A DNA stretch of 40,987 bases from contig DATKRZ010000046.1 in the NCBI GenBank assembly GCA_035531955.1, forward strand, positions 1-40,987. Reading direction: 5' to 3'. A model generated the notes under the pieces. The model ran no database searches and was not told the origin of the DNA. It worked only from the letters and a program-made list of their open reading frames with translations. Positions 25,454-33,501 of this stretch are shown here, one piece after another; position 1 is the stretch's first letter; every line of letters starts with the position of its first letter. Source of the DNA: Bog-756 sp035531955. Lineage in GTDB: Bacteria; Actinomycetota; Acidimicrobiia; Acidimicrobiales; RAAP-2. Made by a program: the position numbers and the translations under genes.

Positions 25454-26500
25454 GTGCCCGAGGTCCGGCGAGCCGAGCGGCGAGCGGTGGGACCGGGTCG
25501 GGTCAACCTGATCGGCGACCACACTGACTACAACCAGGGGCTGGCCCTCCCGATGGCCATCGGCCTCGGCGTCACCGTCCGGTTCACCCCCTCAACCGAT
25601 GGCCGCGTGTCGGTGACGTCGACGGCGCTCGGACCGGGCCCCGAGCTGCCGCTCGACCTCCCCGCCGAGCGGGCCGCGGTGGGGCGGATCGAACCCGCCT
25701 GGGCCCGGCTGACCGGGGCGATGGTCGCCGTGTCCCGACCCGTTGGCGGCGGGGCCGTCCAGATCGACGCCACCCTCCCGATCGGCGCCGGCCTCTCCTC
25801 CAGCGCCGCGCTGGCCGTGGCCCTGGCCGAGGTGTTCGGCGTCGGCGGGGACCCCGAGGCCGTGGCCGCCCTCTGCCAACGGGCCGAGCACCTCGCCGGC
25901 GTCCCGGTCGGGGCCTTGGACCCGCTGATCTGCGCCGGCGGGCGTCGGGGCCACGCACTGCTCATCGACTTCTCCACCATGGCCACGCGCCAGACCCCGA
26001 TGCCCGAAGAGGCCGAGGTGGTGGTGGTCGACTCCGGCCAGCAGCGGACGCTGCGCACCTCCGCCTACGCCGCCCGGAGGGCCGAATGCGAAGCCGCGGC
26101 GGCGGTCATCGGCCCCTTGGGGAGGGCGGACACCGCCGACCTGGCGCGGCTCTCGGGCCCGGTGCTGCGGGCACGCGCCCGCCACGTCGTCACGGAATGC
26201 CTCCGTGTCCGAAGCTGTGCCGAGGCCCTGGCGACCGGTGACCTGGCCGGGGCCGGAGCACTCATGACCGAGAGCCACCAGAGTCTGTCCGGCGACTTCG
26301 CCGTCTCCACCCCGGTGGTCGACTCCCTGGCGGAGGACCTGGCCTCGCGGCCCGGAGTGCTCGGGGCGAGGATGACCGGGGCAGGGTTCGGGGGCTGCGT
26401 GGTGGCCCTGTGCCGACCCGGGGCCGTCGACCCCGCCTCCCTCCCGACACCGGCCTGGCGGGTCCGGCCCGCGGACGGGACCGTGGCCCGGCGCGGCTGA
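25454..26500 (+). CDS. galK: Galactokinase-like GHMP kinase
   Basis: A GHMP-superfamily sugar kinase closest to galactokinase. The 348 residues contain GRVNLIGDHTDY (15-26), the ATP-binding LPIGAGLSSSAALAVA, a catalytic-Asp region GALDPLICAGGRRGHALLID, and the C-terminal ARMTGAGFGGCVVAL. Two changes stand out. The galactokinase signature GEHTD is GDHTD, altering a residue that contacts galactose, and the usual MDQ is LDP. The N-terminal stretch before the signature is shorter than usual. The GTG at 25454 has AAGGAG 8 nt upstream; ATG at 25415 would add 13 residues and has a weaker GGAAG site. No other Leloir genes are nearby, so the substrate is uncertain. Confidence 0.8.
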   Translation: MPEVRRAERRAVGPGRVNLIGDHTDYNQGLALPMAIGLGVTVRFTPSTDGRVSVTSTALGPGPELPLDLPAERAAVGRIEPAWARLTGAMVAVSRPVGGGAVQIDATLPIGAGLSSSAALAVALAEVFGVGGDPEAVAALCQRAEHLAGVPVGALDPLICAGGRRGHALLIDFSTMATRQTPMPEEAEVVVVDSGQQRTLRTSAYAARRAECEAAAAVIGPLGRADTADLARLSGPVLRARARHVVTECLRVRSCAEALATGDLAGAGALMTESHQSLSGDFAVSTPVVDSLAEDLASRPGVLGARMTGAGFGGCVVALCRPGAVDPASLPTPAWRVRPADGTVARRG

Positions 26501-26880
26501 GGTGGCCGTGCGGCCGGGCCGGTCTCCACCCGGCTCCGCCTGTCAGGCGACACCCACGGTGAGGAGCACGGCCTTTCTCATCTCGTTCCTCGATTCTGTC
26601 CACCGACAATGCCGACTCCGGGTCATCGGGAAGGAGCGCTTCCGATTGGCAGGCGTGCCGCCGAACAGGCGCGGACCGCCGGCAACAGGTCAGCTTCGCA
26701 CCGCCCGCGCGACGGAGACTCGAGCCTGGGACGCCTACCCGCCCCGTTCCCCGCGCCCCGGAGACCGCCTCCCGCCATCCCAGTTGCAATCCCGGCCGGT
26801 GTTCCTGTCCACCATCAATTCGGTGGCAGCGCCCGAGGGAGCCGGATTCCCTCCCGGTCTGCCCGGTGGCAGCCCGGAGC
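26501..26880. other. Non-coding interval between convergent genes
   Basis: About 380 bp between the ends of the kinase and PH-domain genes. Frames crossing it show no recognisable protein. A 6-bp stem GCCGGG/CCCGGC at 26513-26534 and a GCCTG/CAGGC mini-palindrome at 26538-26548 follow the kinase gene and might help termination, without U tracts. The base mix is slightly less GC-rich than the genes. I see no tRNA or other RNA. Confidence 0.5.
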
Positions 26881-27387
26881 TCAGAGACCCGGTCGGTCGT
26901 CCGGATCGGAGCAGAACGGCGGCAGCCGTCGGTTGATCACCCGGCGGAGGACCATCGGCTTGCGCACGTCGTCGATCCAGCGGACCTGGTCCTCGCCCCT
27001 GATCTCCAGCTCCAGCCGTCCGGTGCCGATCACCCGGCGGGGGAGCGACTGGACGACGGTGACCGAGAGGATGTGGGCCAGAAGGGTCTCCGCCTGCCGG
27101 CCGGACATCACCCCCCTCCGCTCGACGAGCCGGGCCGAGGTGAGCACGAGCCGGGTCGTCCGCCACCGCACCACCCGGACCGCCAGCCAGAGACAGGGGA
27201 CCGCCACCACCGACCCCTCGATCCAGTGGCCGGCCACCGAGGTGTGCGGGATCCCGATGTCGAGCCCCACCCCGATGGCGATGACGATCACCGACACCGT
27301 CAACGGTCCCGACAGGAACGACCAGTGGGGCCTGATGTCGACGAGGACCTCTTCGCCCGGAAGGAGCTGGAGCCGGTCAACGGCCAA
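26881..27387 (-). CDS. Small membrane protein with bacterial PH domain
   Basis: About 168 residues: a short polar lead (LLPGEEVLVDIRPHW), two hydrophobic segments (FLSGPLTVSVIVIAIGVGL and EGSVVAVPCLWLAVRVV), then a bacterial PH-like domain (RTTRLVLTSARLVERRG through VIGTGRLELEI) as in DUF304/bPH_2 proteins. The domain should face the cytoplasm next to the membrane. The start is uncertain: no ATG or GTG is available after the ddl stop, so I take TTG at 27387, 5 nt after that stop. It is the last gene of the hydrolase, MurF-like, Ddl-like operon. Its role there is unknown. Confidence 0.7.
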   Translation of the reverse strand: MAVDRLQLLPGEEVLVDIRPHWSFLSGPLTVSVIVIAIGVGLDIGIPHTSVAGHWIEGSVVAVPCLWLAVRVVRWRTTRLVLTSARLVERRGVMSGRQAETLLAHILSVTVVQSLPRRVIGTGRLELEIRGEDQVRWIDDVRKPMVLRRVINRRLPPFCSDPDDRPGL

Positions 27388-27392
27388 GCGGC

Positions 27393-28517
27393 TCAGCCCA
27401 ACTTGCCGGCGATCGATCCCGCCGAACGGAGGACCGAGCCGTCGGCACCCGCCGCCGAGTAGGCGTGAGTGGGCCGTTGCCGCGCCTCGTCCAAGAGGTC
27501 GGCCAGCAGGGTGGCGAAGGGGACCGGCGGCGCGACCCACAGGTAGCGGGCCAGGGACCCCGGCACGGTGTTGATCTCATTGACGAAGAGCTCCCGGCCG
27601 TCGGACAGGTAGTCGATGCGGGCGACCCCGCGGACTCCGGCCAAGGCTGCGATCCGCTCCCCGGCCTGACGGAGGCTCTTCTCCAATTCGGGTGGTATCC
27701 GGGCCGGGAGCTCACGGCTGGCCCCGGCCATCCCCTCGCCGGCCACGTATTTGTCCCGGTAGTCGAGGATGTCCGAGGAGCCCTCGGCCCGTAGGGGCCG
27801 CTCCACTGCCGAGAGCTCCAGCGACGGCCAGGTGCGCACGGCCACCTGCAGGTCGCTGAGGTCGGGACGGTAGGGCTCGAGGACCGCGCCGAAGCGCAGG
27901 TGGGGATTGGCGGCCAGCCGTGCCTGCGCGGTGGCGAAGTCCTCGACCACGTCGATCCCGATGGACGAGCCGCCGTAGCGCGGCTTGACGATGAAGGGCC
28001 CGTCGAAGGGCGCCGGCCCCGGGTCCGCCAGCAATTGGGCCCGTGGCAGGGTGGGCAGGTCGGCGGCGGCCATCACCGCGCCGAATGCGAGCTTGTCCAT
28101 CCCCAGCGCCGCACCCGCCACCGTCGGGCCGGCGTAGCGGATGCCGGCCAGGTCGAGCGCGGCCTGCAGGGTGCCGTCCTCCCCCGGTCCCCCATGACAG
28201 CACACCATGGCCGCGTCGAGCTCGAGGGCCCGGGCCCGTCCGAGCCGTCCTCCCGGCTCGGCGAACCCGCCGCCGGGGGCGGCGGTGAACTGCAGCCTCG
28301 CCGCCCCCCGGGGCACGCCCTCGAGGAAGGCCTCCGCCTCGAGTCCGGGATCGACCTCGTACCACTCGCCGGTCTTGGTCCAGAACAGCGCTCTGACGCC
28401 GGCACCGCCGGCGCCGCCGGGGGCGACGGCCAGCCCGCGGGCGGCCTGCAGCCCGGTGAGCACGCTGACATCGTGCTCGGGCGACGGACCTCCGAAGATG
28501 ACGGCGACTTCGGGCAC
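27393..28517 (-). CDS. ddl: D-alanine-D-alanine ligase-like ATP-grasp enzyme
   Basis: ATP-grasp ligase closest to Ddl, which joins two D-Ala for peptidoglycan. The 374 residues show FGGPSPEHDVSVLTG (8-22, with the active-site Glu14), CCHGGPGEDGTLQAAL (107-120), IVKPRYGGSSIGI (176-188), the Ddl-like LDYRDKYV (251-258) and the metal-binding VNEINTVPG (312-320). After VPG the usual Ddl stretch with the His-Ser-Leu that holds the second D-Ala is missing; the sequence runs directly to SLARYLW. The GTG at 28517 has GGAGGAG 10 nt upstream; a GTG at 28559 is also possible. It lies between a MurF-like and a PH-domain gene. Canonical Ddl or a ligase for a related dipeptide are both possible. Confidence 0.8.
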   Translation of the reverse strand: MPEVAVIFGGPSPEHDVSVLTGLQAARGLAVAPGGAGGAGVRALFWTKTGEWYEVDPGLEAEAFLEGVPRGAARLQFTAAPGGGFAEPGGRLGRARALELDAAMVCCHGGPGEDGTLQAALDLAGIRYAGPTVAGAALGMDKLAFGAVMAAADLPTLPRAQLLADPGPAPFDGPFIVKPRYGGSSIGIDVVEDFATAQARLAANPHLRFGAVLEPYRPDLSDLQVAVRTWPSLELSAVERPLRAEGSSDILDYRDKYVAGEGMAGASRELPARIPPELEKSLRQAGERIAALAGVRGVARIDYLSDGRELFVNEINTVPGSLARYLWVAPPVPFATLLADLLDEARQRPTHAYSAAGADGSVLRSAGSIAGKLG

Positions 28518-28591
28518 GGTGGTTGGACTCCTCCGGTCGGTTGCATGGACCCGACCCACCGACGAATGGCCCGGGCCGGCGGCTCAAATTT

Positions 28592-30232
28592 TCAAGGGTA
28601 GTGGTCCGGCAGATCGTTCTCGTACAACACGGCGTCCCCCGGCCCGAGGTGCTCCCGGACCCATTCCACCGCCCGGTGGCGGTCCGGCACCAGCCGGACC
28701 TCGGTCGGCGAGGCACCGACGGAGGCCAGCCCGGCCATCAGGGCCCGCCGGTTGGTCCGGCCCACGATGAGCGCGTCGGTGGCCACTTCGGCGATGGCGG
28801 TACCGAAGCGCCGGTTCTCGTCGAATTGTCGCGGCCCGAGCTCGACCATCCCCGGCGTCACCACCACCAACCGATGGGCCCGGCCCGGACCGGCACCCGG
28901 CGCGGGCTCCGGCACCTGCCGGTTCGATGCCGCCAGGGCGACCAACGCCTCGGTGGCCCCGGCGGGATTGGAATTGTAGGTGTCATCCAGGATGGTCGCC
29001 CCCGACGCCGCCTGCACCGCTTGCAACCGGTGGTCCACCTGCGGGAGGTCGTCGAGCCGGGCGCCGACCACGGCGGGGTCCACCTTCAGGACCAGGGCCA
29101 CTGCGATGGCGATGGCCAGATTGGAGGGCTGGATGCCCGCGGCCATGGCGACGCCCTCGGCCAGCGCCGCGCCATGGGCGTAGGCGGATACCCGGGACCC
29201 GTCGTCACTGCGCACCACGCAGACCTCGGCGGACCGGTCGACGGCCGAGCACCGGAGCACCCGCTTCCCGTCGGCCTCGGCGCGGTCGGCCACCGCGGCC
29301 AGGCGGCTGTCGTCCACCTGCAGCACGACATCCCCGGCGGGGGCGAGGATCTCGGATTTGGCCTCGACGATGCGGTCCTCCGAGCCGAAGCGTTCGAGGT
29401 GCACCGGCCCGATGGCGGTGATCACCGCGATGTCGGGCGGGCACCAGCGGCACATGTCGGCGATCTCCCCCGGGCCGTAGGTGCCCATCTCGGCCACGAA
29501 CACCTCGGTGCCGTCCGTCAGGTGCTCGTTGATGGCCCGGGCCAGTCCAACCCGGTTGTTGAAGCTGGCCGGGGTGGCCACGACCGTCCGGGTGGGTCGG
29601 ACCAGGTGGGCGATGTGGCCCTTGGTCGACGTCTTCCCGAACGATCCGGTGATGCCCACCACCGTCGGGTCGACGCGCTGCAGCCGGGTGCGGGCACGGT
29701 CGACGAACGGCGCCGAGAGCCGGCGCTCCAGGGGGGCGGTCGACCAGCAGGCGAGGTCCACCGCCAAGGGGACGGCCAGCACCGCGGCCACGCTCAAAGG
29801 GGCGGCGAGACCTGTCACCAGGCCGATCGCCACAATGACGACTTCCACCGCCGCCCACGCCGCCGCCAGCGTGCGGAGGCGACGGGTCCAGTGCAACGGC
29901 GAGGTCCGCCCCCGCAGCGACAGGCCAAGCGGACCGAGGGCCACCGCGCCCGCCGTCGCCACCCCGGCGATCGGCCAGGCCAGCGAGGCGAGCGCGGCGG
30001 CGATGGCCGCGGTGGCCAGGGTCGCGTCGGGCCCCGTCGACCGCCACCATCGGATGGCGAATCGGGTCGCCGAGCCGCCCAGGTAGTGCTCCCGCTGGGC
30101 CACCCGCAACCATCGGAGGCCTGCCGGCAGGCAGGCGGCTACGCAGGCGCCGACGGTGAACCAGGCCGGCCCGCCGTGGAACCGGCCGGCCCCGGCGAGA
30201 GCCAGCGGGAGGCGGATCCCCACCGCGCTCAC
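28592..30232 (-). CDS. MurF-like ligase with membrane-embedded N-terminal half
   Basis: A Mur-ligase family protein (546 residues). The ATPase and C-terminal parts are MurF-like: P-loop GITGSFGKTSTK (193-204), ATPASFNNRVGLARAINEHL, EMGTYGPGEIADMCRWCPPD, TAIGPVHLERFGS and DDTYNSNPAG. MurF adds D-Ala-D-Ala to the UDP-MurNAc tripeptide. Instead of MurF's soluble UDP-MurNAc-binding domain, residues 1-165 hold about five hydrophobic segments (near 24-40, 70-88, 89-105, 121-140, 144-163). The enzyme should therefore sit in the membrane with its active site in the cytoplasm, and its acceptor may be lipid-linked. The GTG at 30232 overlaps the hydrolase stop (GTGA). Next to a Ddl-like gene the pair could make and attach a dipeptide; the real substrate is unknown. 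Confidence 0.82.
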   Translation of the reverse strand: MSAVGIRLPLALAGAGRFHGGPAWFTVGACVAACLPAGLRWLRVAQREHYLGGSATRFAIRWWRSTGPDATLATAAIAAALASLAWPIAGVATAGAVALGPLGLSLRGRTSPLHWTRRLRTLAAAWAAVEVVIVAIGLVTGLAAPLSVAAVLAVPLAVDLACWSTAPLERRLSAPFVDRARTRLQRVDPTVVGITGSFGKTSTKGHIAHLVRPTRTVVATPASFNNRVGLARAINEHLTDGTEVFVAEMGTYGPGEIADMCRWCPPDIAVITAIGPVHLERFGSEDRIVEAKSEILAPAGDVVLQVDDSRLAAVADRAEADGKRVLRCSAVDRSAEVCVVRSDDGSRVSAYAHGAALAEGVAMAAGIQPSNLAIAIAVALVLKVDPAVVGARLDDLPQVDHRLQAVQAASGATILDDTYNSNPAGATEALVALAASNRQVPEPAPGAGPGRAHRLVVVTPGMVELGPRQFDENRRFGTAIAEVATDALIVGRTNRRALMAGLASVGASPTEVRLVPDRHRAVEWVREHLGPGDAVLYENDLPDHYP

Positions 30233-31038
30233 GGTTCGTCGCCGGCCGGATCGTCGAGGGGGCCGATCGCTGCTCCGGGGGCGGAGGCGGGCCGGCCCCC
30301 GATCACCTGGCGGAGCCGGGCCGGGGCCTCGATCGGGGTCAGGTGGCCGACACCGGAGAGGGTGGCCAACGTCGCCGAGGGGAACAGCCGTTGGGCCCGG
30401 AGCGCCACCTCGACGGGGACCTCGGTGTCCTGCTCGCCCCACACCAGGTCCACCGGGCACCCGATGGCGGCCAGCTCGTCGGCGTACTGGTCGGCCAGCA
30501 TCCGTACCAACACGCCGCGCATGACCCCCTGGGCCGCCCGGTAATCGGGGGACCCGTGCTTGTTCCGCATCGCCTCGAGGCGCGCCTCGCCGAGCAGTCC
30601 CATCCGGTGGAGCCGCCGGGCCAGCCGGTAGCCCGCGACAGGTCGCCGGCGCCGCCCCTCCCGGTCGAGGAGGGGGACGCCGGTGAGCACCATGCGCTCG
30701 ATCCGATCGGGGACCAGGCTGTACAGACGGACGGCCACCCGTCCGCCGAAGGAGTGCCCGACCACGACCACCCGGTCGGCGAGCGACCCATCCTCGAAGA
30801 GCGGGACCAGCTGCCGGGCGTACTCGTCGGTGCCCCAGGCCTCCGGAGGGGCCGGGGTGGCGCCGAACCCGAACAGGTCGGGGCCGAGCGCGCTGATCCG
30901 GGGCCCGGGTGCGGGATCATCGAACACGGCGGAAAAGTCGAGGTGGGTGCGCTGCCAGCCGTGGAGGGCGAGGACCGTCGGCACCCCGTTCCCCCACGTT
31001 CCGCCGAACAGACGACCGTCGGCGAACGACTTCAGCAC
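30229..31038 (-). CDS. Alpha/beta hydrolase
   Basis: An alpha/beta-fold hydrolase of 269 residues with ALHGWQRTHLDF (oxyanion region), nucleophile motif GHSFGG with Ser96, acid Asp204 in WGEQDTEVP and His232 in GVGHLTP. No signal peptide is seen. The GTG at 31044 would abut the TAGGGT box, so I prefer the GTG at 31038, 6 nt after the box, as in other leaderless-type genes here. It heads the operon and its stop is coupled to the MurF-like gene by GTGA. The partner genes suggest an ester, amide or peptide substrate related to the cell envelope, but nothing in the sequence proves it. Confidence 0.85.
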   Translation of the reverse strand: MLKSFADGRLFGGTWGNGVPTVLALHGWQRTHLDFSAVFDDPAPGPRISALGPDLFGFGATPAPPEAWGTDEYARQLVPLFEDGSLADRVVVVGHSFGGRVAVRLYSLVPDRIERMVLTGVPLLDREGRRRRPVAGYRLARRLHRMGLLGEARLEAMRNKHGSPDYRAAQGVMRGVLVRMLADQYADELAAIGCPVDLVWGEQDTEVPVEVALRAQRLFPSATLATLSGVGHLTPIEAPARLRQVIGGRPASAPGAAIGPLDDPAGDEP

Positions 31039-31044
31039 CGGCAC

Positions 31045-31060
31045 ACCCTACCGATAGCCT
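31045..31060. promoter_or_regulatory. Back-to-back -10 boxes for hydrolase operon and helicase
   Basis: Minus strand TAGGGT at 31045-31050 and plus strand TAGCCT at 31055-31060 are separated by only 4 bp. Spacing to the start codons is 6 nt for the hydrolase (31038) and 8 nt for the helicase (31069). Confidence 0.5.
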
Positions 31061-31086
31061 CACCTCCCGTGGAACCACGGGAGGTG
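31061..31086. promoter_or_regulatory. Perfect 12-bp inverted repeat, probable operator
   Basis: CACCTCCCGTGG, a 2-bp AA spacer and its exact reverse complement. It begins directly after the helicase -10 box, covers the helicase GTG at 31069-31071, and lies where the -35 region of the hydrolase promoter would be. A protein bound here could block both promoters. It is too perfect and too well placed to be chance, but no regulator gene is adjacent. Confidence 0.7.
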
Positions 31087-32682
31087 AGGTCGGGAGGACG
31101 GGAGGGCGACGAGTACTTCGAGCGCGCCGTGGCCACCCTGACCGAAACCCAGCGCCGCGCCGTCGAATCGCCGAGCCGCGCCCTGTGCATCGTGGCCGGG
31201 GCCGGCTCGGGCAAGACCCGGGCGCTCACCTTGCGGGTGGCGCGTCGGGTCCGGGACGGCTCGGCCGAGGCCGACCACATCGCAGTGTGCACGTTCACCC
31301 GCAAGGCGGCCCACGAGCTCCGCCAGCGCCTGCGCCTCTACGGCGTAGAGGTGTCGAGGCCGGCGAGCACCGGTGGCGCACCGGGACCGGGTGTGAGGGC
31401 CGGGACGATCCACCAGTTGGCCCTGACCCTGCTCCGGCGCCACGCCTCCGATGCCGGCGACGCTCCGCCGGTGGTGGCCGACGACCGGTTCCGGATCCTC
31501 CGCGGCATCGTCGGAGAACCCGCAGCCGCCTCGGTCGCAGACACCGAGATCGGCTGGGCCAAGGCCCGCTGTCTGACCCCGGACTCCTACGCCGGGGCGG
31601 CGCGCGACGCCGGGCGAAGCGCGGGCGCGACCATCGAGCAGGTTGCGGAGGTGTTCGCCTCCTACGAGGCCACGCTGCGCCGCAGGCGCGCGCTCGATCT
31701 GGACGACGTCCTGGTCCACGCGGCAGACCTGATCCACGACGACGGCGCCTTCGCGGAAGGGGTGCGCTGGCGGTACCGGCACCTCTCCGTGGACGAGTTC
31801 CAGGATGTGAACCCGGCCCAGTTCCGGCTGGTCCGCGCCCTGTTGGGGAGCGGCGACGATGTCTGCGCCGTGGGCGACCCGAACCAGGCCATCTACGGAT
31901 GGAACGGGGCCGACCCGCGCCTGTTGGCCCGACTGCCCGAGATGGTGCCGGGCATGGAGGTGGTCCGCCTGGACGACAACCATCGGTCCACACCCCAGGT
32001 GGTGGCGGCGGCGACGGCGGCCTTGGGCCGATCGACGACCGCTCCCCCCCGTTCGGCGGTGGCTGACGGCCCGATGCCCGTGGTCACCACCTACGACGAC
32101 GACGACGACGAGGTGTCGGGCATCGTGGCACGGCTGCAGGGCCACCGGGACGACGGCCGGCCGTGGTCGGAAGAGGCGGTGCTGGCCCGCACCAATGATC
32201 AGCTGTCGACGGTGGCCCGGGCGCTGGCCCGCGCCGGCATCCCCCACCGGATCGCGCCCGGGCCGGAGAGCCCGGCCGACGAGTCCGGGCCGGGCCGGGC
32301 CGGGCCGGTCGGGCCAGCAGGGTCGACGGGGGTGGACGACGCCGTCGAGTTGGCGACGTTCCACCGGGCCAAGGGGCTGCAATGGGCATCGGTCTGTGTC
32401 GTCGGCCTGGAGGACGGGTTCGTGCCCATCGTCCACGCCCGGTCCCCCGAGGCCCGGGCCGAGGAGCGCCGGCTGGTCTACGTGGCCCTCACCCGGGCGT
32501 CGCGGGACCTTCACTGTTCGTGGGCGCGTGTGCGCCGGATGGGCGGCGGCCGGCGGATGGAGCGTCAGCCCTCGCCGTGGCTGGCCGCGGTCGCCCGAGT
32601 CTCGAGGACCGGGGAGGGTCGGCCCACCCCGCGGAGCGCCGGGGACCAGATCGCCGAGATCCGGGCCGGCCTCAACCGCTGA
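31069..32682 (+). CDS. Compact UvrD/Rep-family DNA helicase without 2B domain
   Basis: A superfamily 1A ATP-dependent 3'-5' DNA helicase of 537 residues, against about 700 for UvrD, Rep or PcrA. Motifs: Q motif LTETQRRAVES (24-34), Walker A GAGSGKT (44-50), Ia FTRKAAHELRQRL, II VDEFQD (241-246), III GDPNQAIYGWNGAD (269-282), IV LDDNHRS (301-307), V ATFHRAKGLQW (429-439), VI VYVALTRA (470-477). Between the IV-side fold ending GIPHRI (395) and motif V there are only about 34 Gly/Pro-rich residues; the 2B subdomain normally there is missing. The GTG at 31069 lies inside a palindrome 8 nt after TAGCCT; other GTG codons at 31084 and 31129 are alternatives. It converges on xthA, 12 bp apart. Confidence 0.88.
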   Translation: MEPREVRSGGREGDEYFERAVATLTETQRRAVESPSRALCIVAGAGSGKTRALTLRVARRVRDGSAEADHIAVCTFTRKAAHELRQRLRLYGVEVSRPASTGGAPGPGVRAGTIHQLALTLLRRHASDAGDAPPVVADDRFRILRGIVGEPAAASVADTEIGWAKARCLTPDSYAGAARDAGRSAGATIEQVAEVFASYEATLRRRRALDLDDVLVHAADLIHDDGAFAEGVRWRYRHLSVDEFQDVNPAQFRLVRALLGSGDDVCAVGDPNQAIYGWNGADPRLLARLPEMVPGMEVVRLDDNHRSTPQVVAAATAALGRSTTAPPRSAVADGPMPVVTTYDDDDDEVSGIVARLQGHRDDGRPWSEEAVLARTNDQLSTVARALARAGIPHRIAPGPESPADESGPGRAGPVGPAGSTGVDDAVELATFHRAKGLQWASVCVVGLEDGFVPIVHARSPEARAEERRLVYVALTRASRDLHCSWARVRRMGGGRRMERQPSPWLAAVARVSRTGEGRPTPRSAGDQIAEIRAGLNR

Positions 32683-32694
32683 CGGACGGCGCCG

Positions 32695-33486
32695 TCAGGA
32701 GGGTTCGATGGCGGTGTCGATGGCGGTGTCTATGAACACCGGGGCATGATCCGAGGGCTTTTCACCCTTGCGGGCGTTCCTGTCGATCAGGCCGTAGCTC
32801 GTGGTGCGGGCGAGCACCTCGGTCACCAAGATGAGGTCGATCCGCATCCCCTGGTGCTTGTGGAACGAGCCCGCTCGATAGTCCCACCAGCTGAACAGCT
32901 TGTCGTCGTCGTAGAGGCGCCGGAACACGTCGACCAGCCCCCACCCCTCGAGCGCGGCCAACGCCTCCCGCTCCGGCTGGCTGACGTGGGTCATACCCAC
33001 GAACTTCGAGGGATCCCACACGTCCCGGTCCTCGGGAGCGACGTTGAAGTCGCCACACACCGCCACCGGCCGGTCGGGAGCACTCGTCTCGTCGACCAGG
33101 GTCCCCAAGCGCGCCAGCCAGGCCAGCTTGGCCGGGTACTGCTCGCTGTCGAGGCTGCGCCCGTTGGGCACGTAGACCGAGTGCACCCGCACCCCGCCAC
33201 AGTCGGCCGCGACGAGACGGGTCCCGTGAGCGTCCTCCTCCGAGTCCATCCCGGTCGATACGTCCTCCAGCCCCACCCGGCTGGCGATGGCCACGCCGTT
33301 CCATCTTCCGTCGCCGTGGTGGGCGGTCTCGTAGCCCAGGGCCGCGAACGCGCCGTGGGGAAAGGCCGCATCCGCCTGCTTGGTCTCCTGCATGCAGAGG
33401 ACGTCGGGCTGGGCGTAGCGGATCCACTCCTCCACCCGGCCGAGCCGGGCCGGCAGTGAATTGACGTTCCAGGTGGCTATGCGCAC
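32695..33486 (-). CDS. xthA: Exodeoxyribonuclease III
   Basis: AP endonuclease and 3' exonuclease of the ExoIII family (263 residues). Visible are MRIATWNVNSLPARL with the active-site Asn, CMQETKQ with the metal-binding Glu, VYVPNGRSLDSEQ, VCGDFNVAPEDRDVWDP, FSWWDYRAGSFHKHQGMRIDLILV and the catalytic SDHAPV near the end. The GTG at 33486 gives the conserved start. It follows fabZ by 15 bp and probably shares its mRNA. With fpg and the helicase it adds to the DNA-repair content of the window. The C-terminus IDTAIDTA is a 12-bp tandem duplication. Confidence 0.96.
   Translation of the reverse strand: MRIATWNVNSLPARLGRVEEWIRYAQPDVLCMQETKQADAAFPHGAFAALGYETAHHGDGRWNGVAIASRVGLEDVSTGMDSEEDAHGTRLVAADCGGVRVHSVYVPNGRSLDSEQYPAKLAWLARLGTLVDETSAPDRPVAVCGDFNVAPEDRDVWDPSKFVGMTHVSQPEREALAALEGWGLVDVFRRLYDDDKLFSWWDYRAGSFHKHQGMRIDLILVTEVLARTTSYGLIDRNARKGEKPSDHAPVFIDTAIDTAIEPS
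32705..32728 (-). repeat. 12-bp tandem duplication at xthA 3' end
   Basis: Two identical copies of TCGATGGCGGTG encode the repeated IDTA near the XthA C-terminus, after the last catalytic motif. Confidence 0.85.
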
Positions 33487-33501
33487 GTCGCGACCGGGGG
33501 A

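Noticed and set aside
26502..26936. 144-codon plus-strand frame after the galactokinase-like gene
   Set aside because: Low-complexity Arg/Pro composition, no ribosome-binding site, and it enters the PH-domain gene antisense; I treat the interval as non-coding.
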